From assembly GCA_030613545.1 (NCBI GenBank), contig JAUWLU010000009.1, positions 1 through 34,336 on the forward strand: DNA of 34,336 bases. Direction: 5' to 3'. The stretch's first letter is position 1. The number at the start of each line of letters is the position of its first letter. Positions 8,018-16,816 of the stretch are shown piece after piece. The notes beneath the pieces are model-generated. The model searched no databases, was not told where the DNA came from, and worked only from the letters and a program-made list of their open reading frames with translations. This stretch comes from Desulfuromonadales bacterium (GTDB taxonomy: Bacteria; Desulfobacterota; Desulfuromonadia; Desulfuromonadales; Syntrophotaleaceae). Made by a program: the position numbers and the translations under genes.

Positions 8018-8056
8018 TGAGCGCATTACCGCGCTCATCGCCTCGCAATGGAGGCG
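8018..8056. other. Two small hairpins between hfq and pgsA
   Basis: TGAGCGC (8018-8024) pairs with GCGCTCA (8031-8037), and CGCCTC (8039-8044) pairs with GAGGCG (8051-8056). Neither is followed by a T-run, so they are not simple terminators. They would lie in the leader just ahead of pgsA on the minus strand. I see no other feature in this 155-base gap. Confidence 0.35.
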
Positions 8057-8156
8057 GTCACTACACACCCTGGTCTGAACGCCGGAATAATGTAACCTGC
8101 TCAGGCGGGAATCAGTCCTCGAAAATGCCTGGTACTCCATGCTGTGAGGCAGCGAA

Positions 8157-8390
8157 TCAATCCCTGCTGCCGTGTAGACGGAAGGAGCCATCGGCCGAGG
8201 TGATCGAAGAGATGGCATGTTTATACAACAGAAGGTCGCCGCCGCATTCAACCAGCACACAGAAGCTGTCGAAAGACTTGATAAAGCCTTCCAGTTTTTG
8301 CCCCGACATCATCATTATAATTATACGAACACGCTCTTTACGAGCCTGGTTGAGATACTGATCCTGAATATTAAACGGGGTCTTAGCCAT
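8157..8390 (-). CDS. hfq: RNA chaperone Hfq
   Basis: A 77-residue Hfq. The Sm1 motif is in YLNQARKERVRIIIMMMSGQKLEGFIKSFDSFCVLVE and the Sm2 motif is LLLYKHAISSI, nearly identical to the canonical YKHAIST. The Q8-type residue and F/Y pocket residues on the proximal face (NIQDQYLN, FDSF, YKH) are present. It lacks the long flexible C-terminal tail of enterobacterial Hfq, as is normal in this group. It forms a hexameric ring that pairs small RNAs with mRNAs. AAAGGAG precedes the ATG, and the gene starts 10 bases after miaA, the conserved miaA-hfq order. Confidence 0.97.
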   Translation of the reverse strand: MAKTPFNIQDQYLNQARKERVRIIIMMMSGQKLEGFIKSFDSFCVLVECGGDLLLYKHAISSITSADGSFRLHGSRD

Positions 8391-8400
8391 GGCCGCTCCT

Positions 8401-9351
8401 TTATTTAGACATTATAAAATGATCAATCAACTTCAATACCTTAGCAAACTCTCTCGGGGAATCAAGCCAAATTATTTCTTTATTCTGCCCGAACCAGGTC
8501 AACTGGCGCTTGGCATAGCGACGTGAATTGCGCTGAATCAGGGTTATAGCGTCCTGCAATGACGCATCACCGGCCAAATGGTTTACACATTCCCGGTAAC
8601 CAATGGTCTTCAATGCCTTGAGATCGGACCTGTAGCCGCGCGCCAACAGCGACTCGGTCTCCTTCAGCAAACCGGCCTGCATCATTGCATCAACCCGCCG
8701 GTCGATGCGATCATACAGCCAATCGCGCTGCGGCGCCAAACCAATGGTTAAAACCCGAAAAGGACTTCGCACAGCGGCATGCCGACCCTGCAGATCGGAC
8801 AATCGTTGGCCACTTTGATAAAAGACCTCCAGGGCCCGTATAATTCGCACCTGATCCAGAGGGGTAAGCCGCGCAGCCATGACCGGGTCGACAGTCTGCA
8901 GCCGGACATGCAAGCTACCGGGACCCTGCTTGAGCTCCCACTCTGCCAACTCCTGACGCAGCGCCGGATCGGCGCCGGGCGCATCAACCAGGCCGCGCAG
9001 CAATGCCTCGATATAAAATCCGGTACCCCCTACAACCAGAGGCAGGCGCCCCCGGCCAGCGATGTCTTTGAGGGCGGCGCGACCCCTCAAAAAAAAGTCG
9101 GAGGCCGTAAAACCCTCATCGGGGTCGACCACATCGATCAAATGATGGCGAACCTTGGTTCGCTCCTCGACGGTCGCTTTGGCCGTGCCGATATCCATTC
9201 CCCGATACACCTGCCGCGAATCGGCTGAGATAATTTCCAGCGCACAATGCTCCGCAAGGTGCAAAGCCAGGGCTGTCTTGCCCGTAGCGGTGGGCCCGCA
9301 AATCACCACCAGGGAGAGGGGATGTTCGCCACCATTGCCATCGCTCATCAT
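8401..9351 (-). CDS. miaA: tRNA dimethylallyltransferase MiaA
   Basis: A 316-residue enzyme that transfers a dimethylallyl group to N6 of A37 in tRNAs reading codons beginning with U. The P-loop GPTATGKT is at about residues 19-26, and the characteristic DSRQVYRGMDIGTAK follows near 43. VVGGTGFYIEALLRGL and the C-terminal TIGYRE and RRYAKRQLTWF motifs are all typical. Length matches the family. Its start overlaps the mutL stop by four bases (ATGA), which implies translational coupling. Part of the mutL-miaA-hfq cluster. Confidence 0.97.
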   Translation of the reverse strand: MMSDGNGGEHPLSLVVICGPTATGKTALALHLAEHCALEIISADSRQVYRGMDIGTAKATVEERTKVRHHLIDVVDPDEGFTASDFFLRGRAALKDIAGRGRLPLVVGGTGFYIEALLRGLVDAPGADPALRQELAEWELKQGPGSLHVRLQTVDPVMAARLTPLDQVRIIRALEVFYQSGQRLSDLQGRHAAVRSPFRVLTIGLAPQRDWLYDRIDRRVDAMMQAGLLKETESLLARGYRSDLKALKTIGYRECVNHLAGDASLQDAITLIQRNSRRYAKRQLTWFGQNKEIIWLDSPREFAKVLKLIDHFIMSK

Positions 9352-11150
9352 GTCCTCTTGAACATGCGTTCAATTTCAGCCAGGGAAAGACGTTGCACAA
9401 CGGGCCTGCCGTGGGGACAATGGCCGCTGAAATCGACCTGATCGAGCTCCTGCAGCAGGTAGTCGATTTCCGTCCTGCTCAGCTGCTGATTGGCGCGAAT
9501 GACCCGATGACAAGCCATAAGGACCAACAGCTGTTCAATCCGTTCCTCCACCAGGGAACTGCCGCCAAAAGAAGTAAGTTCGGCAACAACGTCGCGAATC
9601 AGCTTTTCTGCTTCGGCATCCCCAAGGATCTGTGGAATCCCCTTGAGGACAAAAGAGTTGCCGCCAAAACGCTCCAGCTCGAAACCAAAGCGCTGCAACC
9701 CAGCTTCGTGTTCCTCGAGGGATGCTGCTTCACGGTGGTCAAAATCGAGCACCAGGGGAAAAAGCAATCCTTGCCGCTCCACTCCGCGGTCACGGTACTG
9801 GCCTCGCAATTTTTCGAAACCGATGCGCTCATGGGCAGCATGCTGATCGATAAGCAGCAGATTCTGTTTATCCTGACAGAGAATATAACTATCGCAGAAT
9901 TGGCCAATAACCCTGAGGCTGGCATAATAACCGCCGGGCTCGTTCAACGGGGAAACGGTCAGCAGACCTGCCGAGTCGAGCGCATCGTTTAGCTCTTCTT
10001 GCTGCGGTGCAGTATATTTGGCCCTGCCCTCCCCCACGGCCGCCGGTTGGTCGATAACCGGTTCGGCGGCGATCAAAGGGCGGGATTGTGGGGGCCAGCC
10101 CGCTTCGTCGGTAGCAGAGGAAGAAGGCCTGACGAAGGCTGGGGCAACCGGCCGAGGACTGGCAGAACGCAGGGTCTCCTGCAAGGTCTGAACGATAAAA
10201 TCATGCACAACGGACTGATCGCGAAACCGGACCTCATGTTTGGTTGGATGCACGTTGACATCGACCTGCTCCGGTGCCATTTCGAGAAACAGTACAACTA
10301 CCGGATGACGCCCTTTCAGCAACAGGTGGCGATACCCCGCCCGCAGGGCATGTTGTACCAGCCGATCACGGATATATCGGCCATTAATAAAGGTGAACTG
10401 ACTGCCTGTCGCGGAACGGTTGAGGGACGGCTGACTTATCAGACCATGCAGTCGCATGCCCCCCAGGTTCCCTTCCACCAGCAACAGATCTTTCAGCACC
10501 GAGCGACCGAGCAGACCGGCAACACGCTCGGTCAGATTTTTCTGCCGATTGAGATCGATCTGCCGGCGGCCATTATTGACCAGTTGAAACTGAACCTGCG
10601 GGCAGGCCAAGGCCAGTTTGGTGATCGTGTCACTGATGTGGCCGGCTTCCGTCTCATCCCGGCGTAGAAACTTGCGTCGAGCAGGGGTATTGAAAAAGAG
10701 GTTTCTGACTTCGATAAGGGTACCGACCGGCATGCCAGTGGCCTCGGCATGGCGCACCGTTCCTCCATCGACCTGAATTTCCCAGCCCTCAAGCACTTCG
10801 GCGGTTCGAGTGCGAAGCCGCAACCGGGAAATGGCGGCAATCGATGGCAGAGCTTCGCCACGAAAACCGAGAGTCTGCAAATGAAAGAGATCGGCCTCGC
10901 TACGCAGCTTGCTGGTAGCATGCCGCTCGAGGCAGAGAAAAGCATCTTCCCGATCCATACCGCAGCCGTTATCGGTTATACGAATCAGCCGCTTGCCACC
11001 CGCTTCGATTTCGACAACGATTTTGCTGGCATGGGCGTCAAGAGCATTTTCAACCAACTCCTTGACCACCGATGCCGGGCGCTCTACCACTTCTCCGGCG
11101 GCAATCTGGTTACAGAGTTGTTCCGGCAGTATGCGGATTTGCTCCTTCAT
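9348..11150 (-). CDS. mutL: DNA mismatch repair protein MutL
   Basis: A 600-residue MutL. The GHKL ATPase domain (residues 1-330) shows IAAGEVVERPASVVKELVENALDA with Glu31 and Asn35, DNGCG at 60-64, GFRGEAL at 95-101 and FFNTPARRKFL. A poorly conserved linker (about 335-405) leads to the C-terminal dimerisation domain. This domain keeps the metal-dependent endonuclease motif DQHA-x2-E-x4-E at 435-446 and CPHGRP near the end, as in MutL of bacteria that lack MutH-directed repair. It therefore should nick the error-containing strand itself. Translationally coupled to miaA. The ExeA-like gene upstream is separated by a terminator, so mutL probably has its own promoter in the short gap. Confidence 0.97.
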   Translation of the reverse strand: MKEQIRILPEQLCNQIAAGEVVERPASVVKELVENALDAHASKIVVEIEAGGKRLIRITDNGCGMDREDAFLCLERHATSKLRSEADLFHLQTLGFRGEALPSIAAISRLRLRTRTAEVLEGWEIQVDGGTVRHAEATGMPVGTLIEVRNLFFNTPARRKFLRRDETEAGHISDTITKLALACPQVQFQLVNNGRRQIDLNRQKNLTERVAGLLGRSVLKDLLLVEGNLGGMRLHGLISQPSLNRSATGSQFTFINGRYIRDRLVQHALRAGYRHLLLKGRHPVVVLFLEMAPEQVDVNVHPTKHEVRFRDQSVVHDFIVQTLQETLRSASPRPVAPAFVRPSSSATDEAGWPPQSRPLIAAEPVIDQPAAVGEGRAKYTAPQQEELNDALDSAGLLTVSPLNEPGGYYASLRVIGQFCDSYILCQDKQNLLLIDQHAAHERIGFEKLRGQYRDRGVERQGLLFPLVLDFDHREAASLEEHEAGLQRFGFELERFGGNSFVLKGIPQILGDAEAEKLIRDVVAELTSFGGSSLVEERIEQLLVLMACHRVIRANQQLSRTEIDYLLQELDQVDFSGHCPHGRPVVQRLSLAEIERMFKRT

Positions 11151-11186
11151 GACAACCTTCTGGAACGGGCAGAACAGCTAAGGCGT

Positions 11187-11219
11187 AAAAAAGGGAGCGG
11201 TCAATACTTCGACCGCTCC
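11187..11219 (-). terminator. Rho-independent terminator after the ExeA-like gene
   Basis: GGAGCGGTC (11194-11202) pairs with GACCGCTCC (11211-11219) over an 8-base loop. On the minus strand the stem is followed by C and six T (the A run at 11187-11192). It lies 26 bases past the stop of the ExeA-like gene and separates it from mutL. Confidence 0.85.
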
Positions 11220-11244
11220 GCGAACTCGAATATGCTGTAACGGC

Positions 11245-12147
11245 TCACAGCTTGTGTTCAAGAGAATCGAGCAGGTTCTCGATTTCCGCCAAATCGGCGT
11301 GATTTTCCGATTGAGCCAAATCGGCCAAGGGCTCCTTGAGTAAACCGAAGTCCCCGGCGACACTATGCACGACTGTGACATCGACGTGCTCCATCTTGCG
11401 CATGAAAGCTTCAAACAGGCAGTTGTCGCAGATGGTATTGATCAGTCGCGGCACACCACCGGTAAAGCGATGAATGGCCGGAATAGCATCGTCAACAAAG
11501 ATGGTCCGTTCGGCACCGGCAATCCGCAACCGGTGATTAATGTAACTGGTCGTGGTATCAACGGTAAAGGAATGCAGCTGATATTTAACCGCCACGCGCT
11601 GGGCCAGCGGTTCGTCGAGACGCAGGCAATCCTCGACTTCGGGCAAACCGAAGAAGACGATATTGAGCAGCTTTTTGGAAGGGATCTCCAGATTAAGCAG
11701 CCCACGGAACTCTTCCATAAGCTCCCGCGTTTGCAGCATCTGGGCCTCATCGATCAGGACCACGGCCCGACGCCCCGACTCCTCGATCTGCAGCAACCGG
11801 TCGTAGAACTGTTTGAGCAGCGTGAGTCGATCGGATGCCGGTGCCTCGACGCCGAGCTGCATGGCAATACGGGTTAAAATCCATTCGGGAGTGATGCCTG
11901 AATGGACCATTACCAGCAAAGACGATTCATAGCGATCTTCGGGCAGACAGTCGAGCATGCGCCGCGCCAGGGTCGTTTTGCCGGTGCCGATGCCCCCGAT
12001 CAGAACCGCCAGCCCCTTATTGGAGTCGACAGCGTACATTAGGCGCTGCAGCGATTGACGGTGCTGCTCACTATTGAAATAGAAACGGGCGTCAGGAGCG
12101 TTGGAAAAAGGCTCCCGCTCGAACCCAAAATGCTCAGCGTAACTCAT
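11245..12147 (-). CDS. ExeA/GspA-like AAA ATPase
   Basis: A 300-residue AAA+ ATPase starting MSYAEHFGFEREPFSNAPDARFYF, the standard opening of the ExeA / GspA / MshM group. Walker A is GGIGTGKTT at about 51-59, Walker B is VVLIDEAQML near 133, and the sensor-2-like GVPRLIN occurs near 232. It has no transmembrane segment and no C-terminal peptidoglycan-binding domain, so it is the short form. Relatives load secretin or pilus machinery across peptidoglycan, or act as transposition/repair ATPases (TniB/MuB-like fold). The neighbouring gene is a TPR protein, not a transposase, which favours an envelope role, but this is inference. The start was moved inward to the ATG with AAGGGG upstream. The last gene of a two-gene unit. 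Confidence 0.85.
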   Translation of the reverse strand: MSYAEHFGFEREPFSNAPDARFYFNSEQHRQSLQRLMYAVDSNKGLAVLIGGIGTGKTTLARRMLDCLPEDRYESSLLVMVHSGITPEWILTRIAMQLGVEAPASDRLTLLKQFYDRLLQIEESGRRAVVLIDEAQMLQTRELMEEFRGLLNLEIPSKKLLNIVFFGLPEVEDCLRLDEPLAQRVAVKYQLHSFTVDTTTSYINHRLRIAGAERTIFVDDAIPAIHRFTGGVPRLINTICDNCLFEAFMRKMEHVDVTVVHSVAGDFGLLKEPLADLAQSENHADLAEIENLLDSLEHKL

Positions 12148-12258
12148 CGGCAAAACCCCTTGCAAAACAGTCTGACATTCTTGGCTAATTTCCTTTGAAT
12201 ATCCCTTTATGGATACTGGGGCGTTTCCGCATTGGAAACGAGTCGCGGCAGGCTGGGA

Positions 12259-14376
12259 TTAGATGTAAGAAACCCGGCTCTTACCCGAACTGTTGCCGGA
12301 AGGGGTTCCCCCATTGTCGTCATCAAGCCCGAGCTCCTTGCGCAACTGACGTATCTGGTCGTCAACGTTGCGGAAAAAGGGGTCGACATCGGCAACACAT
12401 TGAAAGCTGTCGAGAGCCTCCAGGGGCTGTCCCCACTCCACATACAAGAGTCCCAACTCATAATAGAGGCTGATGCGTTCGCTCTCTTTGAGAGTGTCGT
12501 AAGCCAGGCCTTCCCTGAAGGTCGAAACCGCTTCGTCAAAGGCCCCCTTCTGTACCAGGCAAACCCCCTTGAGGGTCAGGCAATCGATGCGCCGCTGCGG
12601 ATCGACCTTCACCTTGTCGAACTGGCTGATGGCATCGTCGAGCAGGCCCATCTCCTTGTAAGCAATGCCGAGATTGTAGTGCGTTTCGAAATCCTCGGCA
12701 GAAACCTGATTTTCCAGACCCTTTTTAAATTCGCTGAAAGCACCGTCGAGACGCGAGCGTTCCCGATCTTCCAAGCCCTGCAAGGCGCCGGTCACACTGC
12801 TGGATGCAGTACCAGGTACCGTCTTGACCTGAGCGGCCGCCACCGGGGCACCGCCGTCGTTGGCAATTTTGTCGAGCAATTGCTGAGCTTGAGGACAATC
12901 ACCCAGCCGATCGAGCAAAGACTGACACTTTTGTGAGGCCTCTGCCAACAGACCCTGCTGGAAGTAGAACTCCGCTTCTTCCACCTCGCTGGATACGTCG
13001 ATGGTGGACCGGCCAGGTTGCTCATTGACCGCCGTATCCAATGGCGTATCGGCTGGCACGGCTGCTTCATCGAGACCAAACTCGATACCATCCAGATCGA
13101 GATCGTCGAATTCGAGGCCACCCCCCTGGGGCATCTCCTGTTTAGATTCCTGGTCCGCCTCTGCGGGCGATCCCGCCTCTATCTCAAAGGTCGACAGCTG
13201 ATCCTCATCGCCGGCAGAGGAGAATGGTTCCTCTTCCAGGTCCAGCTCACCAAAACTGGTCGGCTCCGTCGGCCCAGCAATATCGCCTACGACAACATCT
13301 TCTACGGCTGGCCCTTCGTCCTGCCGCGAAGACATCAAATCAAACAACTTGCCGCCTTCACCGGTCTGTTCGTAAATGGCCTGCAGCGAAGCAACGGCCT
13401 GTTCATTGGCCGGCAACTGCTCCTTGATCAATTCGTAGAACTCTTTGAGGTCTGCCGCACGCCCTTCGGCAAAAAAACCTTCCTTGAACTGTTCGAGCTC
13501 GCTCAGAGCCTGCTCCGTCTTTTCGCCAGCCAATAGCGCGCAGGCGTAACCCTTGCGCCAATCGAGATTGTCAGCATCAATCTTCAACAGCTGACCGTAG
13601 GTGGCTATTTCACTGGCATGATCGGCCAGAGCGCGATAGCCCTTGGCCAGCAACAGCAGTGCCTCGCTGTGCTGCGGATCTTCTTTCAGTACTTTTTGCA
13701 ACAGCTCGATACTGCACCCCGCCTGGCCACAGGCAAGAAATCCCCTGGCCAGTTCGACCTTAAATGGAGCGGAAGTCGGGCAACAGGCAAGTCCCACGTC
13801 TTGAATCTTTTCCACTGCGCGCAAATCAGCACTTGGCATAACACGCTGCAGTATCTCCACCAAGCACTCGGACGCCCTTTCCTGCTGTTGGGTCTGACTG
13901 TACGCTTCAGCCACCTGCAGAGAGATGCCTAAATTATTCGGGTCCAGGTCTTTCATCTGGCCCAGCACCTTGACCGCCTCATCCAGTTCCCCTTGGCGGC
14001 GGTAAAGATTCAGCAGGTTGCGATATTCGGTCAGGGCATTGCCGATCAATCCCTGTTTTACATTGAGTTCTGCCAGCCGCTGATAGAGTTCAGGCCGGGA
14101 GGCATCGACCTTCTGCATCTGTTTGTAGACGGCCAGGGCTTTGAGAAAGAACCCGTTATCCCCGTAGTGCTGGGCCACCCCTTCATAGGTTTCCAGGGCC
14201 TTTTCCGCCATATGGCCACGGCTGTAAAGTTCCGCCAGTTTCTGCCGATTGCGAATGTCCTTGGCATCGCCTGCAACTATCTTCTCGTAATCCTTGATAG
14301 CCTTGCCGATCTGGCCTTTAAGCAGATTTTTCTGCGCCGCCGCTAAGAGTTTTTCCTTTTTTAACAATGCCTTCAC
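12259..14376 (-). CDS. Large TPR protein with acidic linker
   Basis: A 705-residue protein in three parts. Residues 1 to about 345 are TPR-like helices (AIKDYEKIVAGDAKDIRNRQKLAELYSRG, AVYKQMQKVDASRPELYQRLAEL). About 350-460 is an acidic, low-complexity linker rich in Asp/Glu (LEFDDLDLDGIEFGLDEA). The C-terminal part carries more TPRs (THYNLGIAYKEMGLLDDAISQFDKV, LYYELGLLYVEWGQPLEALDSF) and ends in a Ser/Gly-rich tail KSRVSYI. There is no signal peptide. The function is unknown; the layout resembles TPR partners of pilus or secretion ATPases. The start codon is GTG at 14376. Between this gene and the ExeA-like gene lies a 7-bp-stem hairpin (12222-12240) without a T-run. Confidence 0.8.
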   Translation of the reverse strand: MKALLKKEKLLAAAQKNLLKGQIGKAIKDYEKIVAGDAKDIRNRQKLAELYSRGHMAEKALETYEGVAQHYGDNGFFLKALAVYKQMQKVDASRPELYQRLAELNVKQGLIGNALTEYRNLLNLYRRQGELDEAVKVLGQMKDLDPNNLGISLQVAEAYSQTQQQERASECLVEILQRVMPSADLRAVEKIQDVGLACCPTSAPFKVELARGFLACGQAGCSIELLQKVLKEDPQHSEALLLLAKGYRALADHASEIATYGQLLKIDADNLDWRKGYACALLAGEKTEQALSELEQFKEGFFAEGRAADLKEFYELIKEQLPANEQAVASLQAIYEQTGEGGKLFDLMSSRQDEGPAVEDVVVGDIAGPTEPTSFGELDLEEEPFSSAGDEDQLSTFEIEAGSPAEADQESKQEMPQGGGLEFDDLDLDGIEFGLDEAAVPADTPLDTAVNEQPGRSTIDVSSEVEEAEFYFQQGLLAEASQKCQSLLDRLGDCPQAQQLLDKIANDGGAPVAAAQVKTVPGTASSSVTGALQGLEDRERSRLDGAFSEFKKGLENQVSAEDFETHYNLGIAYKEMGLLDDAISQFDKVKVDPQRRIDCLTLKGVCLVQKGAFDEAVSTFREGLAYDTLKESERISLYYELGLLYVEWGQPLEALDSFQCVADVDPFFRNVDDQIRQLRKELGLDDDNGGTPSGNSSGKSRVSYI

Positions 14377-14409
14377 CCACTCGGTTAAAGTGATTAAATA
14401 TCCCCGCTA

Positions 14410-14438
14410 ACTTAAACTAGGAGCGAGCGCCCTGTCAA
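14410..14438 (-). promoter_or_regulatory. Sigma-70-type promoter for the TPR/ExeA-like pair
   Basis: On the minus strand TTGACA (complement of 14433-14438) is followed after 17 bases by TTAAGT (complement of 14410-14415). The leader to the GTG start at 14376 would be roughly 25 bases. The rest of the 188-base gap up to 14564 shows nothing else I can name. Confidence 0.5.
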
Positions 14439-14564
14439 GAACGGGAATAGGCTTTTTCCCTGCAGCCAAGCCCCTTTACATGAATACGAGCCCCTTGCAG
14501 CGCAAATCCTCTCCATGCCACACAATAGGGCTTTTGGCTTTCCAGCGGCTCGGGGCAGAAAAGA

Positions 14565-15275
14565 CTACAGTTTCTTAAGACGCTTCACCTCGGCGGCTGT
14601 TAACTGCCGATATTGCCCGACCCGCAATCCCTCAAGAAGAAGAAAGGCCAGGCCAATACGCTTGAGACGGCTTACCGAATGGCCGACCGCCTCACACATC
14701 CGTCTGACCTGACGGTTGCGCCCTTCATTAATGGTCAGTTCCAGCCAGGTATGGCTTCCTGAAGAACGAACCTTGGCGACCTTGGCCGGAGCGGTAAGAC
14801 CATCATCCAGTTTCACTCCCTCTTCGAGCCGCTGCCGCGAGGCGGCGGTCAGCGCGCCGCGCACCCGCACCAGATAGGTTTTGGCAACCTGATGGCGTGG
14901 ATGGGTTAACCGCGCCGCCAGATCACCGTCGTTGGTCAACAGCAGCAAGCCTTCGGTATTGAGGTCCAGGCGCCCGACGGGAAAGACCCGCACCTTGACA
15001 TCCCGCAGCAGATCGCTGACCACCTTGCGGCCCTGAGGGTCACAAGCCGTTGTGACATAACCGGCCGGTTTATTGAGCAGCAGATAGACTTTCGGCTGTT
15101 CCAGCCGCAGCGGCCGGCCATCAACTTCGATTCGATCCCGCTCGGCATCGGCTTGATCTCCGAGGCCGGCAGGCCGGCCATTGACGGTAATCCGCCCGGC
15201 GGCGATCCAGCGCTCAGCCTGCCGCCTCGATGCGAGACCGGCAGCGGCGATCAATTTCTGTAACCGTTCTTTCAT
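14565..15275 (-). CDS. rluB: 23S rRNA pseudouridine synthase (RluB/RsuA family)
   Basis: A 236-residue pseudouridine synthase of the RsuA/RluB/RluE/RluF group. An S4 RNA-binding domain occupies residues 1-60 (MKERLQKLIAAAGLASRRQAERWIAAGRITVNG). The catalytic motif VGRLDLNTEGLLLLTNDGDLA carries the nucleophilic Asp near residue 103. LTINEGRNRQVRRMCEAVGHSVSRLKR is the conserved C-terminal block. The position after scpA-scpB is typical of rluB, which modifies 23S rRNA helix 80; RsuA or RluF specificity cannot be ruled out. The start codon lies only 5 bases from a copy of the 150-bp element. Its first two bases belong to the duplicated target, so the native ribosome-binding region has been displaced. 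Confidence 0.9.
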   Translation of the reverse strand: MKERLQKLIAAAGLASRRQAERWIAAGRITVNGRPAGLGDQADAERDRIEVDGRPLRLEQPKVYLLLNKPAGYVTTACDPQGRKVVSDLLRDVKVRVFPVGRLDLNTEGLLLLTNDGDLAARLTHPRHQVAKTYLVRVRGALTAASRQRLEEGVKLDDGLTAPAKVAKVRSSGSHTWLELTINEGRNRQVRRMCEAVGHSVSRLKRIGLAFLLLEGLRVGQYRQLTAAEVKRLKKL

Positions 15276-15280
15276 TTATT

Positions 15281-15430
15281 GATGCTTTCGCAAAAAGTCA
15301 TGAGATGGCTAAGCAAAAATTTCGACTTACAAGGCGTAGTGGTTTTTCAGGGGTGAAGGCATACATATGGTATGTCGAAGTCCTGAAAAAGTGCTGCAAC
15401 GCAGTAGGGCGGACTTTTTGCGACGCCATC
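15281..15430 (+). repeat. MITE-like 150-bp element, copy 3
   Basis: Flanked by the 7-base direct repeat ATTTATT (15274-15280 and 15431-15437), inserted between scpB and rluB within the presumed operon. The left repeat overlaps the first two bases of the rluB start codon. Open in the same 50-codon frame as copies 1, 4 and 6. Confidence 0.9.
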
Positions 15431-15470
15431 ATTTATTACATCCGGTTTTAAGGAAGATATTCGCCGCCCA

Positions 15471-16067
15471 TTACAGGGGACCATCTTCCAAGGAGATCTG
15501 CTCTTCGGCAGGCACGTCCATATCGGCGAGCATGTCCGGGGGCAGATCGTTAAATTCCTTAAGGGTGGGTAAACCGGTCAGATCACGCAAACCGAACAAC
15601 TCGAGAAATTCCCTGCTGGTCCCATAGATGAGCGGTTTCCCGGGGATATCCTTTTTGCCGAGAATACGAATCAGACGTTTGTCGAGCAGAGTTCTGACCA
15701 CTCCCCCCGAATCGACCCCGCGCAGATAGTCGATTTCGGCACGGGTAACAGGCTGCCGATAAGCAACAATAGCCAAAGTTTCCAAGGCCGCCCGGGAAAA
15801 TCGAAAAGGCCGGCTTTTACGAAAACGTCGTATCCATTCGGCATGTTCGGGGCGGGTTCGGAACTGAAATCCACCATCGACCAGCTGCAGGGCAAAACCA
15901 CGGCTACTGTGCTCATAGTCCTCTTGCAGCTCTTGCAAGAGGACTGTCGCCTGCGCCACCTCGATTTCGAGGGTCAGGGCAATACGATCGGGCCGTACCG
16001 GCCCGTCGGCGACCAGCAACAAGCCTTCGATGACCGCTTTGATCTCAGCTGTAGCCAAGGGATTCAT
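15471..16067 (-). CDS. scpB: Segregation and condensation protein ScpB
   Basis: A 198-residue winged-helix kleisin-associated protein. IKAVIEGLLLVADGPV opens the first winged helix; ETLAIVAYRQPVTRAEIDYLRGVDSGGVVRTLLDKRLIRILGKKDIPGKPLIYGTSREFLELFGL is the highly conserved second one. It dimerises and binds ScpA to form the SMC-ScpAB condensin complex that organises and segregates the chromosome. The ATG overlaps the scpA end by 23 bases, so the two are translationally coupled. The C-terminal tail is acidic. Copy 3 of the element follows the stop by 40 bases. Confidence 0.96.
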   Translation of the reverse strand: MNPLATAEIKAVIEGLLLVADGPVRPDRIALTLEIEVAQATVLLQELQEDYEHSSRGFALQLVDGGFQFRTRPEHAEWIRRFRKSRPFRFSRAALETLAIVAYRQPVTRAEIDYLRGVDSGGVVRTLLDKRLIRILGKKDIPGKPLIYGTSREFLELFGLRDLTGLPTLKEFNDLPPDMLADMDVPAEEQISLEDGPL

Positions 16068-16806
16068 CCTGCTGCAAGCTGTTGTCGTCGACGCCGTCGA
16101 CGCCGTAGAGCCAGATGGAGCTGTCCCGGCTGTTCTGCATCAACCGGGCAAGGCGCATTTTTACCAGCTCCAGCATGGCCAGGAAAGTCACTACCACTTC
16201 GTTGCGACTGACTACACCGGCCAGCAAATCGGCAAAAGCCAGACTGCTACGTTCGCTCAGAGTGGCAAGGATCTGATTGATGCGATCCGTTACAGAAAGA
16301 CGCTCGCGGCTGATCTCGTGAACGCTTTCATCGCCATTATCCTGCACCAATTGGCGAAAAGCTGCGACCAGTTCAAAAAGACCGACCGGCTCCCATTCCG
16401 CCTCATCGCCCCCATCGCCCTCCGGTTCCGGAGCGCTACGTACAAAAACATCTCTTCCCAGAAGGGGCAGGGCATCGAGGGAGATGGCGGCGTCTCGATA
16501 TCTCTGGTACTCCAAAAGCCGTTGCACCAGTTCGGTTCGCGGATCGGGTTCGGTCTCCTCTGCCGCCTCTTCCTCATCTCGGGGTAAAAGCATCCGTGAC
16601 TTGATGAGCAACAGGGTGGCCGCCATCACCAGAAATTCGCCGGCCAAGTCGAGGTTCAGGCTCTTCATAACCTCGATAGTCGCCAGGTATTGGGCGGTAA
16701 TTTCCGCAATGGGAATATCGTAAATATCCATCTCATGCTTTTGGATGAGATGGAGCAGCAGGTCGAGAGGCCCTTTGAAACTATCGAGATCTATCTGGTA
16801 AGGCAT
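16045..16806 (-). CDS. scpA: Segregation and condensation protein ScpA
   Basis: A 253-residue kleisin. The N-terminus YQIDLDSFKGPLDLLLHLIQKHEMDIYDIPIAEITAQYL is the SMC-neck binding region and is strongly conserved. The middle part is acidic (DEEEAAEETEPDP near 83-95) and variable, and the C-terminal winged helix (VVSRNEVVVTFLAMLELVKMRLARLMQ) would contact the SMC head. It bridges SMC dimers in the condensin complex. It starts 10 bases after the M50 protease gene and overlaps scpB. Confidence 0.96.
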   Translation of the reverse strand: MPYQIDLDSFKGPLDLLLHLIQKHEMDIYDIPIAEITAQYLATIEVMKSLNLDLAGEFLVMAATLLLIKSRMLLPRDEEEAAEETEPDPRTELVQRLLEYQRYRDAAISLDALPLLGRDVFVRSAPEPEGDGGDEAEWEPVGLFELVAAFRQLVQDNGDESVHEISRERLSVTDRINQILATLSERSSLAFADLLAGVVSRNEVVVTFLAMLELVKMRLARLMQNSRDSSIWLYGVDGVDDNSLQQDESLGYS

Positions 16807-16816
16807 AGCATGCTCA

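Noticed and set aside
12222-12240. Hairpin CGTTTCC/GGAAACG after the large TPR gene as a terminator
   Set aside because: The stem is short and no T-run follows on the minus strand; the ExeA-like gene downstream seems to belong to the same unit.
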